DNA of 47,011 nucleotides, taken from positions 1-47,011 of the forward strand of contig CAMBAN010000008.1 in NCBI GenBank assembly GCA_945864145.1, in the 5' to 3' direction. Below, piece by piece: positions 19,419 through 29,699 of the stretch. Below the pieces are notes generated by a model. It was not told the DNA's origin. It made no database searches and was given only the letters and a program-made list of their open reading frames with translations. A program made the translations under genes and the position numbers. This stretch comes from an uncultured Lachnospiraceae bacterium (GTDB lineage Bacteria > Bacillota > Clostridia > Lachnospirales > Lachnospiraceae). The number at the start of each line of letters is the position of its first letter. Positions within the stretch are counted from its first letter, which is position 1.

Positions 19419-20459
19419 ATGAAAAAGAAAATGTTAGCATGTTTACTTTCAGCCGTAACTGTTGTAGTAGCTTTGACAGGCTGTGGCTCACAGAGCAAGG
19501 AGCTAAACCTTTACACTTGGGATGGTATGTTTCCACAGGAGATATTAGATGGTTTTGAAAAGGAAACAGGCTACAAGATTAATTACAGTAATTTCGATTA
19601 TGATGAGGATATGTTGGCCAAACTGGAAGAAACACAAGGAGCTGACTATGACGTCGTAATTGCAGATGATTACATTTTGGAAAGTGTGATTGCAGAGGGA
19701 CTTGCCACAAAGCTTGATACTTCTAAGATTTCTACTTATGGCAATATTAATCCGTTATATCAGGGACAGTTTTATGATGAAAAGGATGAATATACCATTC
19801 CTTATGGAGCAGGTATTCCTTTGATTGTTTATGATCCGTCTAAGGTAGATTTTGAGATTACAGGCTACGAGGATTTGTGGGATGAACGATTAGAAGACAG
19901 TGTTGCTTTGATTGGTAACTATCGTGTTATTGAGGGTATTGTATTAAAAACAATGGGAGAGTCTTTTAACACAGAGGATTTGGACGTAATTAGTAAGGCT
20001 GGTGAAAAAATGTTGGCACTTGCACCAAATATCCGTGTGATTAGTGACGCTAATACACAGGATTACTTGTTAAACGGTGAGGTATCTGTTGCCTTTATGT
20101 ACACATCACAGGTTGTGACAGCGCTGATGGAAAATCCTGACTTGAAGGTAGTTTATCCAAAGGAGGGATTAGGCTTTGGTATTATGGCAGCCTTTATTCC
20201 ATCTAAGGCACCACATGCAGATGCGGCATATGCTTTCCTGGAGTATATCAATCAGCCGGAAAATGCAGCAAAATGCTTTGAACATATTTGCTTTTTCTGT
20301 ACCAATAAGGCAGCAGAGGATTACATTTCTGAAGATATGAAGGAGGCTATTGTAGTGCCGGCTTCTATATCAGATGGTGAGATTATTCAAAATATTTCAC
20401 AGGAAGCAGAGGATTTACATGCGAAGAACTGGGATAATTTCAAGGTAGCATGTGAATAA
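19419..20459 (+). CDS. potD: Spermidine/putrescine-binding lipoprotein
   Basis: Lipobox LTGCGS; LNLYTWDGMFPQEILDGFEKETGYKINYSNFDYDEDMLAKL; operon position. Confidence 0.9.
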   Translation: MKKKMLACLLSAVTVVVALTGCGSQSKELNLYTWDGMFPQEILDGFEKETGYKINYSNFDYDEDMLAKLEETQGADYDVVIADDYILESVIAEGLATKLDTSKISTYGNINPLYQGQFYDEKDEYTIPYGAGIPLIVYDPSKVDFEITGYEDLWDERLEDSVALIGNYRVIEGIVLKTMGESFNTEDLDVISKAGEKMLALAPNIRVISDANTQDYLLNGEVSVAFMYTSQVVTALMENPDLKVVYPKEGLGFGIMAAFIPSKAPHADAAYAFLEYINQPENAAKCFEHICFFCTNKAAEDYISEDMKEAIVVPASISDGEIIQNISQEAEDLHAKNWDNFKVACE

Positions 20460-20530
20460 AAAGAGTATATTTTGTGCCTCTTTAGCCATACTATATTTAA
20501 AATTGATTGTGATAAAAGAAAGGGTAATAT

Positions 20531-21118
20531 ATGAAAAAGAAAATAATTTGTGTATTAGTTTTAAGCCTGGCACTTTCCTTTACACTGGCAGGCTGTGGGT
20601 TTAACAATGACAGAAATTCTGATGAAGTTTTAACAGAAACAACAGATACAGACGGAATGGTTCATTTAGAGAGTGCAGATGAGGTATCTGCATTCTTTGA
20701 TGAAGTCTATGGTGGGGTAGGCACACAAAATTTACCAAACAGTCTTTCTACAATGGAGCTTGATTTAAATGATGCGGAACTGGTTGCCTATCAGACAGGT
20801 ATTAGTGATGTGAGTCAGATTGCAGGTATTACCATTTCTGAGCCAATGATAAGCTCAATTGCCTATTCTGCTGTCTATGTCAGAACAGTGGATGGAGCAG
20901 ATGTAAACAGCATTGCACAGGAAATGATGGATAACATTGACCCTGCAAAATGGATTTGTGTGACTGCAGAGAAGCAGCTGGTGGCTTCAATTGGTTCTGA
21001 TATTTTCTATATCATGGGAAGCAGTGAAACAGTAAATGCAGTGCTGGAACAGGTAAAGACTTATGCAGCAGAAAAAAATGCGACAGTAACTGTTTTAAAT
21101 GAGAAGACAAATTCATAA
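20531..21118 (+). CDS. Small secreted lipoprotein (possibly DUF4358-like)
   Basis: 195 aa; signal peptide with lipobox LAGCGF; domain assignment is tentative. Confidence 0.6.
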   Translation: MKKKIICVLVLSLALSFTLAGCGFNNDRNSDEVLTETTDTDGMVHLESADEVSAFFDEVYGGVGTQNLPNSLSTMELDLNDAELVAYQTGISDVSQIAGITISEPMISSIAYSAVYVRTVDGADVNSIAQEMMDNIDPAKWICVTAEKQLVASIGSDIFYIMGSSETVNAVLEQVKTYAAEKNATVTVLNEKTNS

Positions 21119-21133
21119 AAGAGAGGGAAACAT

Positions 21134-22003
21134 ATGATATTTGGAGCATTAGAAGCAGGCGGCACCAAAATGGTGGTGGCAGTTGGCGAGGGAAACGGTC
21201 ATATTTTGGAAAAACAGTCTATACCGACTACAACACCGGAAGAAACGATTCCAAAAATCATTGATTTTTTCCAGGGCAAGGGGATACAGGCTTTAGGCAT
21301 TGGAGCCTTTGGACCGGTGGATGTGGTAAAAACCTCTTCCACCTATGGATACATACTCAATACACCCAAGCTTGCCTGGAAGCAGTTTGACCTGGTAGGA
21401 GCCTTTCAAAAGGCATTACAGGTACCAATAGGAATTGACACAGATGTCAATGGTTCCTGCCTTGGAGAAATGACCTACGGTTGTGCAAAGGGATTGCAGA
21501 ATGTATTATATCTTACAATCGGGACAGGCATTGGAGCAGGTATTGCAGTAGATGGCAAATTATTACATGGAATGCTTCATCCGGAGGGGGGACATATTCT
21601 CATCGGGAAAAATGCACATGATCCGGGACAAAGTGTATGTCCTTATCATGATAGTTGTATGGAGGGATTGGCTTCCGGTCCGTCCATAGAAGCACGCTGG
21701 GGGAAAAAGGCATATGAACTGGTGGATAAACAGGTCGTATGGGAGCTTGAAAGTGAATATTTGGCAAAAGGTATTGTAAATATGATTTTGCTGTTAAGTC
21801 CACAGAAAGTAATTCTTGGTGGAGGAGTGATGAACCAGACCCAGCTATTTCCAATGATTAGAGAAAAGGTGATAATGTTATTGAATCATTATTATGATAC
21901 AAAGGAAATAGCAGATGTGGAGCAATATATTGTTCCGGCAAGTCTTGGCGGTGACCAGGGTATTATGGGTGCTATCAGACTGGCAGAACTCAGTATGCAA
22001 TGA
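21134..22003 (+). CDS. ROK family sugar kinase (fructokinase-like)
   Basis: GALEAGGTKMVVAVG, GIDTDVNGSCLGE, GTGIGAGIAVDGKLLHGMLHPEGGH, CPYHDSCMEGLASGPS zinc-type motif. Confidence 0.88.
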   Translation: MIFGALEAGGTKMVVAVGEGNGHILEKQSIPTTTPEETIPKIIDFFQGKGIQALGIGAFGPVDVVKTSSTYGYILNTPKLAWKQFDLVGAFQKALQVPIGIDTDVNGSCLGEMTYGCAKGLQNVLYLTIGTGIGAGIAVDGKLLHGMLHPEGGHILIGKNAHDPGQSVCPYHDSCMEGLASGPSIEARWGKKAYELVDKQVVWELESEYLAKGIVNMILLLSPQKVILGGGVMNQTQLFPMIREKVIMLLNHYYDTKEIADVEQYIVPASLGGDQGIMGAIRLAELSMQ

Positions 22004-22069
22004 ACTTCTAATCACTCAGAGCAAGGGCTTTTTCGTGAATAAGTTTTAAGCTTCATAAATCTATTTGTG

Positions 22070-22086
22070 CCGCCGCTTGGCGGCGG
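22070..22086. repeat. GC-rich perfect hairpin upstream of the GH2 gene
   Basis: CCGCCGC-TTG-GCGGCGG, 7-bp all-GC stem in an AT-rich context; no T-run. Confidence 0.7.
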
Positions 22087-22103
22087 AATGGGGATTAGTG
22101 TGT

Positions 22104-23894
22104 ATGAAAGTCAGAGAAATGATTGGTGCACTACAATTAAATAAAAAAGAGAAAGAGCCTAAGCAGCTTTACACGATTTGGGGAGAAAATCCGGATAAGA
22201 AACATATTTTAGAGGAATATCCCCGCCCACAGTTGGTGAGAAATAATTATACGATTTTAAATGGGGAATATCAGTATGCCATGACAAAAAACGGACAGGA
22301 ACCGGAGACGTATGATGGTACGATTTTAGTGCCTTTCTCACCGGAGTCAGCTTTATCAGGCGTAGAAAGACAACTGAAGCCTGATGAGTTTTTATGGTAT
22401 CGAAGAAGCTTCAATTTGAAAGAGGTATTGCCAAACCAAAGACTGCTGTTGCATATTGATGCCTGCGATGAGAGATGCAGGGTATATGTGAATGGACAGG
22501 AGATTGGAAGACATTCCGGTGGTTATCAGGCTTTTTCCTTTGATATTACGGAGGCGATACACGCAGGGGAAAATACACTTCAGATACGTGTCAGAGATGA
22601 AAGTGATACTTCCTACCATGGTCGTGGAAAGCAGAAACTAAAAAATGGCGGTATGTTTTATACGGCACAAAGCGGTATCTGGCAGACAGTATGGTATGAA
22701 TGGGTGCCACAGGTGTATGTGGAAAAACTATGGATAAAGCCCTTATATGATGAGGATGCAGTCAGCTTTTCTTTTTCCGTGCAAGGTTTGGAAGCTCAGA
22801 AAAAGATTTCCTGTGAAATTCAGATTTTAGAAAATGATACACTTGTCAGTAAAAGTGACACCGCTTATACAGGAGAGGAGATTTGCTTACCTGTATCAGA
22901 TAAAAAGAGCTGGACACCGACTTCTCCATTTTTGTATCAGGTAAAGATAAAGCTTGGAGAAGACGAGATAGAAAGCTATTTTGGCATGAGAATGTTTTCT
23001 GTTGAGCCTGATAAGGATGGTATTCCGAGACTTTGTCTCAATCATATTCCGTATTTTCAACGTGGCGTATTAGACCAGGGATATTGGCCGGAAAGTCTGA
23101 TGACACCACCAAGTGATGAGGCGATGGTGTATGATATTCTGATGGCAAAAGAGCTTGGCTTCAATATGATACGAAAACATTGTAAGATTGAGCCGATGCG
23201 CTGGTATTATCATTGTGACAGACTTGGTATGCTTGTCTGGCAGGATATGATAAATGGTGGAGGTAAGTACCATTTACTGTATACATCCTATATTCCAACT
23301 GTTTTCAGAGGACTGAAAAAAGCAAAAGATTCTAACTATAGTTATACCTCAAGGCAGGATAAAAGAGGGAGAATGGAATGGAAAAAGGAATGTCAGGAAA
23401 CGGTAGAGCAGTTGTATAATTGTCCTTGTATCTGTACCTGGGTGCTCTTTAATGAAGGATGGGGGCAGTTTGACGCACAGAAAAATACTGCTATGGTATT
23501 AAAAAAGGATAGCAGCAGATGGATAGATGCCCACAGCGGCTGGTTTGACCAGGGCGCAGGGGATATGAAAAGTGAGCACATTTATTTCTTTGACTTAATT
23601 ATGAAAAGAGATAAAAGACCGTATGTCATTTCGGAGTTTGGAGGACTGACTTTTGGCATTGAAAAGCATAGTTATTCTGATGAATATTTTGGTTATGAAA
23701 ATTATGACAATCAGGATGACTTTTTACAGGCATGTAACGCTTTGCAAAGTAAAATCAAGAAATTGAAAACAGAGGGACTTTGTGCCTGTGTCTATACACA
23801 ACTGACAGATATTGAGGAAGAGGTAAATGGATTACTGACTTATGACAGACGTGTCATAAAAGTAAAAAAGAGCGTTCGTAAAAAAAGCCGATAA
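22104..23894 (+). CDS. GH2 family glycoside hydrolase (beta-galactosidase/beta-glucuronidase-like)
   Basis: N-terminal sugar-binding domain (YRRSFNL...LHIDACDERCRVYVNGQEIGRHSGGY); LFNEGWGQFD acid/base and VISEFGG nucleophile. ATG 22104 with SD ggggatt preferred over track start 22065. Confidence 0.87.
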   Translation: MKVREMIGALQLNKKEKEPKQLYTIWGENPDKKHILEEYPRPQLVRNNYTILNGEYQYAMTKNGQEPETYDGTILVPFSPESALSGVERQLKPDEFLWYRRSFNLKEVLPNQRLLLHIDACDERCRVYVNGQEIGRHSGGYQAFSFDITEAIHAGENTLQIRVRDESDTSYHGRGKQKLKNGGMFYTAQSGIWQTVWYEWVPQVYVEKLWIKPLYDEDAVSFSFSVQGLEAQKKISCEIQILENDTLVSKSDTAYTGEEICLPVSDKKSWTPTSPFLYQVKIKLGEDEIESYFGMRMFSVEPDKDGIPRLCLNHIPYFQRGVLDQGYWPESLMTPPSDEAMVYDILMAKELGFNMIRKHCKIEPMRWYYHCDRLGMLVWQDMINGGGKYHLLYTSYIPTVFRGLKKAKDSNYSYTSRQDKRGRMEWKKECQETVEQLYNCPCICTWVLFNEGWGQFDAQKNTAMVLKKDSSRWIDAHSGWFDQGAGDMKSEHIYFFDLIMKRDKRPYVISEFGGLTFGIEKHSYSDEYFGYENYDNQDDFLQACNALQSKIKKLKTEGLCACVYTQLTDIEEEVNGLLTYDRRVIKVKKSVRKKSR

Positions 23895-23900
23895 AAGAAA

Positions 23901-23939
23901 GCCGTATGAAAAACAAGTTTTTCATACGGCGATTTTTTT
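23901..23939. terminator. Bidirectional terminator between convergent GH2 and uxaC genes
   Basis: GCCGTATGAAAAAC-aa-GTTTTTCATACGGC followed by GATTTTTTT. Confidence 0.88.
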
Positions 23940-25353
23940 ACACTGTCTTTAAATCAAATCCGAAATAATTTACAGCATTATTGTAAGAGATACCTTTTAC
24001 GATTTCCTCTAAGATTTCCATATCTGCAGGGAATTCGCCATCCTCTACCCAGTTACCGATTAAGTTACACATAATTCTTCTGAAGTACTCATGTCTTGTG
24101 TAAGATAAGAAGCTTCTTGAGTCTGTAAGCATTCCAACAAATCCTGAAAGGTTACCAAGGTTTGCAAGAGAAATCATCTGATCCTGCATACCTGTCTTGT
24201 GGTCATTGAACCACCAGGCGCTACCCTGCTGAATCTTAGCACATGCAGTAGAATCCTGGAAGCATCCAAGGATAGTACCGATTGCCTGATTGTCATTAGG
24301 ATTTAAGCTGTAAATGATTGTCTTAGGAAGCTCGTCTGTCTTAATCAAAGCATTCAGGAAATCAGCAAGCTCTGCAGATGGAGCGTAGTTGTTGATACAG
24401 TCATAACCTGTATCAGGTCCTAACTGGTCATAGCGTAAAGTGTTGTTATCACGCTTGCAACCATAATGTAACTGCATTACCCAATTTAATCTATGGTACT
24501 GTTTTCCAACAAAGAGCATGAAAGCTGTCTTGAACTGAAGTTCTTCCTGTCTTGTAACCTGAGCACCGCTCTTTCTCTTTGCAAAGATTGCTTCGATTTC
24601 TTCCTCTGTAGCAGGCTGGTACATAACATACTCTAAAGCGTGGTCAGAAACAGAGCATCCCATAGATGCAAAGAAATCAAGTCTCTTTATTAATGCTTCT
24701 TTTAAGTCTGCAAAGGTATTGATTGCAACACCGCTTACAGAAGCTAATTTTGCAAGATAGTCAAAATAATCCGGCTTTTCAATATTCATAGCCTTGTCAG
24801 GTCTCCATGCAGGAAGTACCTGTACATCAAAGGTCTTGTCCTCAGCAATCTGCTTGTGGTATTCCAGAGAATCGACAGGGTCATCTGTTGTACAGATTAA
24901 AGTAACATTTGAGCTCTTGATTAAACCACGAACGCTCATGCTGCTTTCCTGTAATTTTGCATTACAAAGGTTCCATACCTCTTCAGCGGTTTTCTTATTT
25001 AATACACCGGTATAACCGAAGTAACGCTGTAACTCAAGGTGTGTCCAGTGATAAAGTGGATTTCCGATTGCTTTACCTACACATTCAGCCCATTTGAAGA
25101 ATTTCTCCTTATCAGAAGCATCTCCGGTAATGTACTTTTCATCAACACCACAGGAACGCATAAAACGCCACTTGTAGTGGTCTCCGCCTAACCAAACCTG
25201 TGTGATATTGTCAAATTTACGGTCATTTGCAATTTCAGCCGGGTTGATATGGCAGTGATAGTCAAGTACAGGTGTTTTTTCAGCATAGTTGTGAAAGAGT
25301 TCGCTTGCTGTTTTTGTCTGCAGCAGGAAATCCTTATCCATAAATGTTTTCAT
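23938..25353 (-). CDS. uxaC: Glucuronate isomerase
   Basis: 471 aa; FHNYAEKTPVLDYHCHINP, DVQVLPAWRPDKAMNI, RRIMCNLIGNWVEDGEFPAD motifs. Confidence 0.94.
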   Translation of the reverse strand: MKTFMDKDFLLQTKTASELFHNYAEKTPVLDYHCHINPAEIANDRKFDNITQVWLGGDHYKWRFMRSCGVDEKYITGDASDKEKFFKWAECVGKAIGNPLYHWTHLELQRYFGYTGVLNKKTAEEVWNLCNAKLQESSMSVRGLIKSSNVTLICTTDDPVDSLEYHKQIAEDKTFDVQVLPAWRPDKAMNIEKPDYFDYLAKLASVSGVAINTFADLKEALIKRLDFFASMGCSVSDHALEYVMYQPATEEEIEAIFAKRKSGAQVTRQEELQFKTAFMLFVGKQYHRLNWVMQLHYGCKRDNNTLRYDQLGPDTGYDCINNYAPSAELADFLNALIKTDELPKTIIYSLNPNDNQAIGTILGCFQDSTACAKIQQGSAWWFNDHKTGMQDQMISLANLGNLSGFVGMLTDSRSFLSYTRHEYFRRIMCNLIGNWVEDGEFPADMEILEEIVKGISYNNAVNYFGFDLKTV

Positions 25354-25408
25354 GGTATTCCTCCTATTTTATAATAAAAGCATAGTTTATATAAGAAAAG
25401 GAACTTCG

Positions 25409-26413
25409 CTAAAGAGTAGTTCCTCTTTCTATCAATTCTCCGGAGAAGATAACCTTTTGTGCCATTTCAGTATTATTCAGGATACCAATCAAAGTACGTA
25501 CGATATGATGACATAAGGCTTCGAGACGATTGTCTACTGTTGTAAGCTCAGGCTCACAGCAGGTACTTAAAATCGAGTTGTTATAGCCAATAACAGATAA
25601 ATCGTCAGGAATGGATAAGCCCTTTTTCTGGGCAAATTTGATGGCACCAATGGCAAGATTATCGTCTGCTGCCATGATTGCATGGTACTTTATATTCTGG
25701 TCAAGAGATGATAAAAAGTCTGCAATCGCCGGTAAGTCAGCATGATTGCCCGGGAAATACTGCATAAGCTCCATACGAAGCGGAATGCCGTTTTGTGTCA
25801 GGGCACTTTGATAACCGGATAATTTTCTAAGTCCGGAGTAGGATTTGGAATTGTATAAGTACAAAATATCCTTTACGCCGGATTTGATAATATGTGAGGT
25901 AGCCTGCATGGTTGATTTAAAATCATCACACAGACTGCAATATACATTTTCGCAATCAAAATCTGCATTGAGCAAAAGTAATGGAATTTCTTTTGCTGCT
26001 TCACGAATATAGTCATTTTCCTTATCATCATTTGAGATGAAATTGGAGCCAACTAAGATGACACTATCTACTTTTTTATTAACAAGCAGATTCAAATATT
26101 TTTTCTTATCCTCCAGATTATATCCGGTACAGCATAAAATACAGTTATAATTGTTTTCACGCAGTTCTTGTTCAATATGGTAAACAGCGTTTGCAAGATA
26201 TAAATCGGAAGAGTCTGCACAAAGGATACCAATGGTATTCATAGAATTCAGGCCTAATCCTCTTGCAAAGGCATTTGGTGTATAGTCGCAGGCTTCAATG
26301 ACTGCAAGCACCTTTTTACGAGTCTCGGCACTGACATTGCCGGCTCCGTTAAGAACGCGGGACACTGTTGCAATAGATACGCCTGCTTTCTCAGAGATAT
26401 CATAAATTGTCAT
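25409..26413 (-). CDS. LacI family transcriptional regulator
   Basis: MTIYDISEKAGVSIATVSRVLNGAGNVSAETRKKVL HTH, then periplasmic-binding-protein-like domain; start adjusted from track 26437. Confidence 0.9.
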   Translation of the reverse strand: MTIYDISEKAGVSIATVSRVLNGAGNVSAETRKKVLAVIEACDYTPNAFARGLGLNSMNTIGILCADSSDLYLANAVYHIEQELRENNYNCILCCTGYNLEDKKKYLNLLVNKKVDSVILVGSNFISNDDKENDYIREAAKEIPLLLLNADFDCENVYCSLCDDFKSTMQATSHIIKSGVKDILYLYNSKSYSGLRKLSGYQSALTQNGIPLRMELMQYFPGNHADLPAIADFLSSLDQNIKYHAIMAADDNLAIGAIKFAQKKGLSIPDDLSVIGYNNSILSTCCEPELTTVDNRLEALCHHIVRTLIGILNNTEMAQKVIFSGELIERGTTL

Positions 26414-26571
26414 GAGTAAAATCCTCCCAGAACCCATGTAAGACTAAGTACTATGACGGAGATACATAAAATTCTACTCAATTATTTGTAAAATGCTATG
26501 TAAGCACTATCATAAACCAAATAAATTGTACTATGAAAGCTGCTGAAAATCAAGGATAAAAGAAGCAATAG

Positions 26572-26613
26572 TTGACGTTCCATTTTGAATGGAGTAAAAT
26601 GAAATCGCTTCCA
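26572..26613 (+). promoter_or_regulatory. kduI promoter with palindrome in spacer and cre-like site
   Basis: TTGACG (26572-26577)-17 bp-TAAAAT (26595-26600); TCCATT-ttg-AATGGA between boxes (26579-26593); TGAAATCGCTTCCA (26600-26613) resembles the CcpA cre consensus. Confidence 0.55.
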
Positions 26614-26653
26614 TAAATAGAGGCGCATACAAAGAAAAAGGATGGTAAGGATT

Positions 26654-27514
26654 ATGGAACTTCGTACAGCGTGTTCACCAAAGGATGTGAAACATTATAC
26701 TACTGAGAGATTAAGAGAAGAATTCTTAATTGATGATTTATTTAAAACAGGAGAAATCAAATTAGTTTACAGCCACATTGACCGTATTATTACCGGCTCT
26801 GCTGTTCCTGTAAAACCAATCGTTCTGACTGCAGGAGATGAGCTTCGTGCAGAATATTTTTGCCAGAGAAGAGAGTTGGGTGTGATTAACATCGGTCCGG
26901 CAGGTTACATTACTGTTGATGGTAAAAAATATGAAGTAGGTCATAAAGAAGGTATGTACATCGGTATGGGTTCTAAGGACATTACCTTTGAGTCAGTTGA
27001 CCCTTCTAATCCTGCAAAGTTCTATTTAAACAGTGCACCGGCACATCATGCTTATAAGACTGTACTTATCAAGCCTGAAGGAACACCGGCAGATGATGTT
27101 GTTATTATTAAGGATGAAAATAAGGTTGAGCTTGGCTGCTTAGAGGACGCAAACCATAGAGTCATTAATAAATATATTCTTCCGGGACAGGTTGAAAGCT
27201 GTCAGCTGGAGATGGGTATGACCTGCTTAAAGCCAGGAAGCGTATGGAATACTATGCCATGTCATACACATGACAGACGTATGGAGGTTTACTTATACTT
27301 TGATATGCCGGAGGATGCTTTCGTTATGCATTACATGGGAGAGCCTCAGGAAACAAGACATATTGTTATGAGAAATGAACAGGCTGTTATTTCTCCAAGC
27401 TGGTCTATTCATTCAGGAAGTGGAAGCCGTGCTTATACCTTTATCTGGGGTATGGTTGGTGAAAATCAGGATTTTGACGATATGGACGGCGTTAGAAATC
27501 AGGACATCATGTAA
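26654..27514 (+). CDS. kduI: 5-dehydro-4-deoxy-D-glucuronate isomerase
   Basis: MELRTACSPKDVKHYTTERLREEFLIDDLF, RRELGVINIGPAG, WNTMPCHTHDRRMEVYLYFD. Confidence 0.95.
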   Translation: MELRTACSPKDVKHYTTERLREEFLIDDLFKTGEIKLVYSHIDRIITGSAVPVKPIVLTAGDELRAEYFCQRRELGVINIGPAGYITVDGKKYEVGHKEGMYIGMGSKDITFESVDPSNPAKFYLNSAPAHHAYKTVLIKPEGTPADDVVIIKDENKVELGCLEDANHRVINKYILPGQVESCQLEMGMTCLKPGSVWNTMPCHTHDRRMEVYLYFDMPEDAFVMHYMGEPQETRHIVMRNEQAVISPSWSIHSGSGSRAYTFIWGMVGENQDFDDMDGVRNQDIM

Positions 27515-27585
27515 GCATATGCGTTATCGTGCATAAAATGTATAAATATAAAATACATATCTTGTAATAGAAAAAATTGATGTGG

Positions 27586-27640
27586 AAGGAACAGTCCTTT
27601 TTGGCTTTTGTAAAAGACCAAAATGAGCTGTTCCTTTTGC
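27586..27640 (+). terminator. Terminator after kduI
   Basis: AAGGAACAG...CTGTTCCTT outer stem with inner TTTTGG...CCAAAA stem. Confidence 0.75.
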
Positions 27641-27881
27641 TTTTTGGGAATATGGTAAAATGTATTTTATTAAATGTATACAATAATACATAAGTTTTGG
27701 ATTAAATATTTAATGTATATTTATACTTGATTTTAGTGCGCTGACGTGATATCATTTCATCATTCTAAAAAGGAGTATACGTGAATACGCGAGAACATAT
27801 TGTATATAAGTAGAGACATCACGAGTAGACAGGCATGTACAAAAGAGAAGCGTTTCATGAAGTTGAAGGAGGAAATTTATT

Positions 27882-29603
27882 ATGAAGAGAACGAAAGCTT
27901 TCGTGGCTATCGGAATGGCTTCTGTAATGGCATTCAGCCTCGTTGGATGTGGCAGCTCTGCTGATACAGCATCTACTACAACAAGCACTGAGTCAGCAAC
28001 TACAGGAGCAGAAACAACAGCAGAGGCTTCTGCAGAGGCATCTGCAACAAGCAGCTCTGACATGAATATCATGTTAGAAACACCTGTTGAGTCATTAGAC
28101 CCACAGCAGGCAACAGACGGTACTTCTTTCGAAGTAATCGCTGATTATACAGACGGTCTTATGCAGATGGATGCAGATGGACAGGCTATTCCAGCTATCG
28201 CTGAGAGCTATGACCTTTCAGAGGATGGTATGACATATACTTTCCATTTACGTGAAGATGCAAACTGGAGCAATGGTACTCCTGTAACTGCAGCAGATTT
28301 TGTATTTGCCTGGCAGAGAGCAGTAGACCCTGAGGTTGCTTCTGAATATTCTTATATGTTAAGTGATATCGGACAGATTAAAAATGCTGCTGAAATCATT
28401 GCAGGTGAGAAGGATAAGAGTGAACTTGGTGTTACAGCAGTAGATGAGAAGACTTTACAGGTAGAATTAAATGTACCGGTAAGTTATTTCTTATCTTTAA
28501 TGTACTTCCCAACCTTCTATCCGGTAAACGAAGAGTTCTTTAATTCATGTGGAGATACTTTTGCTACAAGTCCTGAAACAGTTCTTGCAAATGGTGCTTT
28601 TGTTTTAGACTCTTATGAGCCGGCTGCAACAGCTTTCCATTTAACAAAGAATGCAGATTACTATGATGCTGATAAGGTTCAGTTAGCGGGATTAAACTAT
28701 CAGGTAATTCAGGATTCTCAGCAGGCATTAATGAGCTATCAGACAGGCGCACTTGATACTACTTTAGTAAATGGTGAGCAGGTAGATCAGGTTAAGGATG
28801 ACCCAGAGTTTCAGGCAATCGGAGCTGGTTACTTATGGTATGTAACTCCAAACATCGCTGGTGTTGAAGAGCTTGCTAACTTAAATATCCGTATGGCTTT
28901 GACGATGGCAATCAATCGTGAGTCTATCACAGAGGATGTATTAAAGGATGGTTCTACACCAACTTATACAGCGGTTCCACCTCAGTTCGCTGCAGGTCCA
29001 GATGGATCAGATTTCTCTAAGGATCAGACAGCATTTGCAGATGTTTGTGCTTTCGATGCAGATAAGGCAGTAGAATATTGGAACGCTGGTTTAGCTGAAC
29101 TTGGTATTACAGAACTTACATTAGATATGGTTGTTGACGCAGATGATGCTCCACAGAAGGTTGCTCAGGTATTAAAGGAGCAGTGGGAAACAACTCTTCC
29201 TGGCTTGACTATTACACTTACTATCGAGCCTAAGAAACAGAGAGTACAGGATTTACAGGATGGTAACTTTGAACTTGGACTTACTCGTTGGGGACCAGAC
29301 TACGCAGATCCTATGACATATCTTGGTATGTGGATTACAAATAACTCTAATAACTATGGTTTCTGGAGCAATGCTGATTATGATGCAATGATTGATGAAT
29401 GTACAACAGGTGCTCTTTGTACAGATGCAGAAGGTCGTTGGGCAAAGATGTTCGAAGCTGAGAAAATCGTAATGGATGAGGCAGTTATCTTCCCTCTTTA
29501 CACACAGTGTAATGCAGAAATGATGTCATCTAAGGTAACAGGTGTTGAATTCCATCCATGTGCACTTAACCGTGTATATAAAAACGCAGTTAAAGTTGAC
29601 TAA
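27882..29603 (+). CDS. oppA: Peptide/oligopeptide ABC transporter substrate-binding lipoprotein
   Basis: Lipobox LVGCGSS; YTFHLREDANWSNGTPVTAADFVFAWQRAVDP; RWGPDYADPMTYLGMW. Confidence 0.92.
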   Translation: MKRTKAFVAIGMASVMAFSLVGCGSSADTASTTTSTESATTGAETTAEASAEASATSSSDMNIMLETPVESLDPQQATDGTSFEVIADYTDGLMQMDADGQAIPAIAESYDLSEDGMTYTFHLREDANWSNGTPVTAADFVFAWQRAVDPEVASEYSYMLSDIGQIKNAAEIIAGEKDKSELGVTAVDEKTLQVELNVPVSYFLSLMYFPTFYPVNEEFFNSCGDTFATSPETVLANGAFVLDSYEPAATAFHLTKNADYYDADKVQLAGLNYQVIQDSQQALMSYQTGALDTTLVNGEQVDQVKDDPEFQAIGAGYLWYVTPNIAGVEELANLNIRMALTMAINRESITEDVLKDGSTPTYTAVPPQFAAGPDGSDFSKDQTAFADVCAFDADKAVEYWNAGLAELGITELTLDMVVDADDAPQKVAQVLKEQWETTLPGLTITLTIEPKKQRVQDLQDGNFELGLTRWGPDYADPMTYLGMWITNNSNNYGFWSNADYDAMIDECTTGALCTDAEGRWAKMFEAEKIVMDEAVIFPLYTQCNAEMMSSKVTGVEFHPCALNRVYKNAVKVD

Positions 29604-29618
29604 TTTTTAGCATAAAAG

Positions 29619-29655
29619 GAAAGCCGTACTGAGGATTACCTGAGCGCGGCTTTTC
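29619..29655 (+). terminator. Hairpin between oppA and oppB (partial terminator or processing/stability element)
   Basis: AAAGCCG-ta-CTGAGG-ATTA-CCTGAG-cg-CGGCTTTT with short T-tract. Confidence 0.6.
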
Positions 29656-29699
29656 TTGAATTTAAAAAGCCAACTTAAAAGAAAGGCATGGTTATTGAA

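Noticed and set aside
27767-27813. Possible tiny ORF (AAAAGGAG SD, GTG start, MNTREHIVYK*) upstream of oppA
   Set aside because: Only 10 codons with no run of one amino acid and no clear downstream terminator; could easily be chance.
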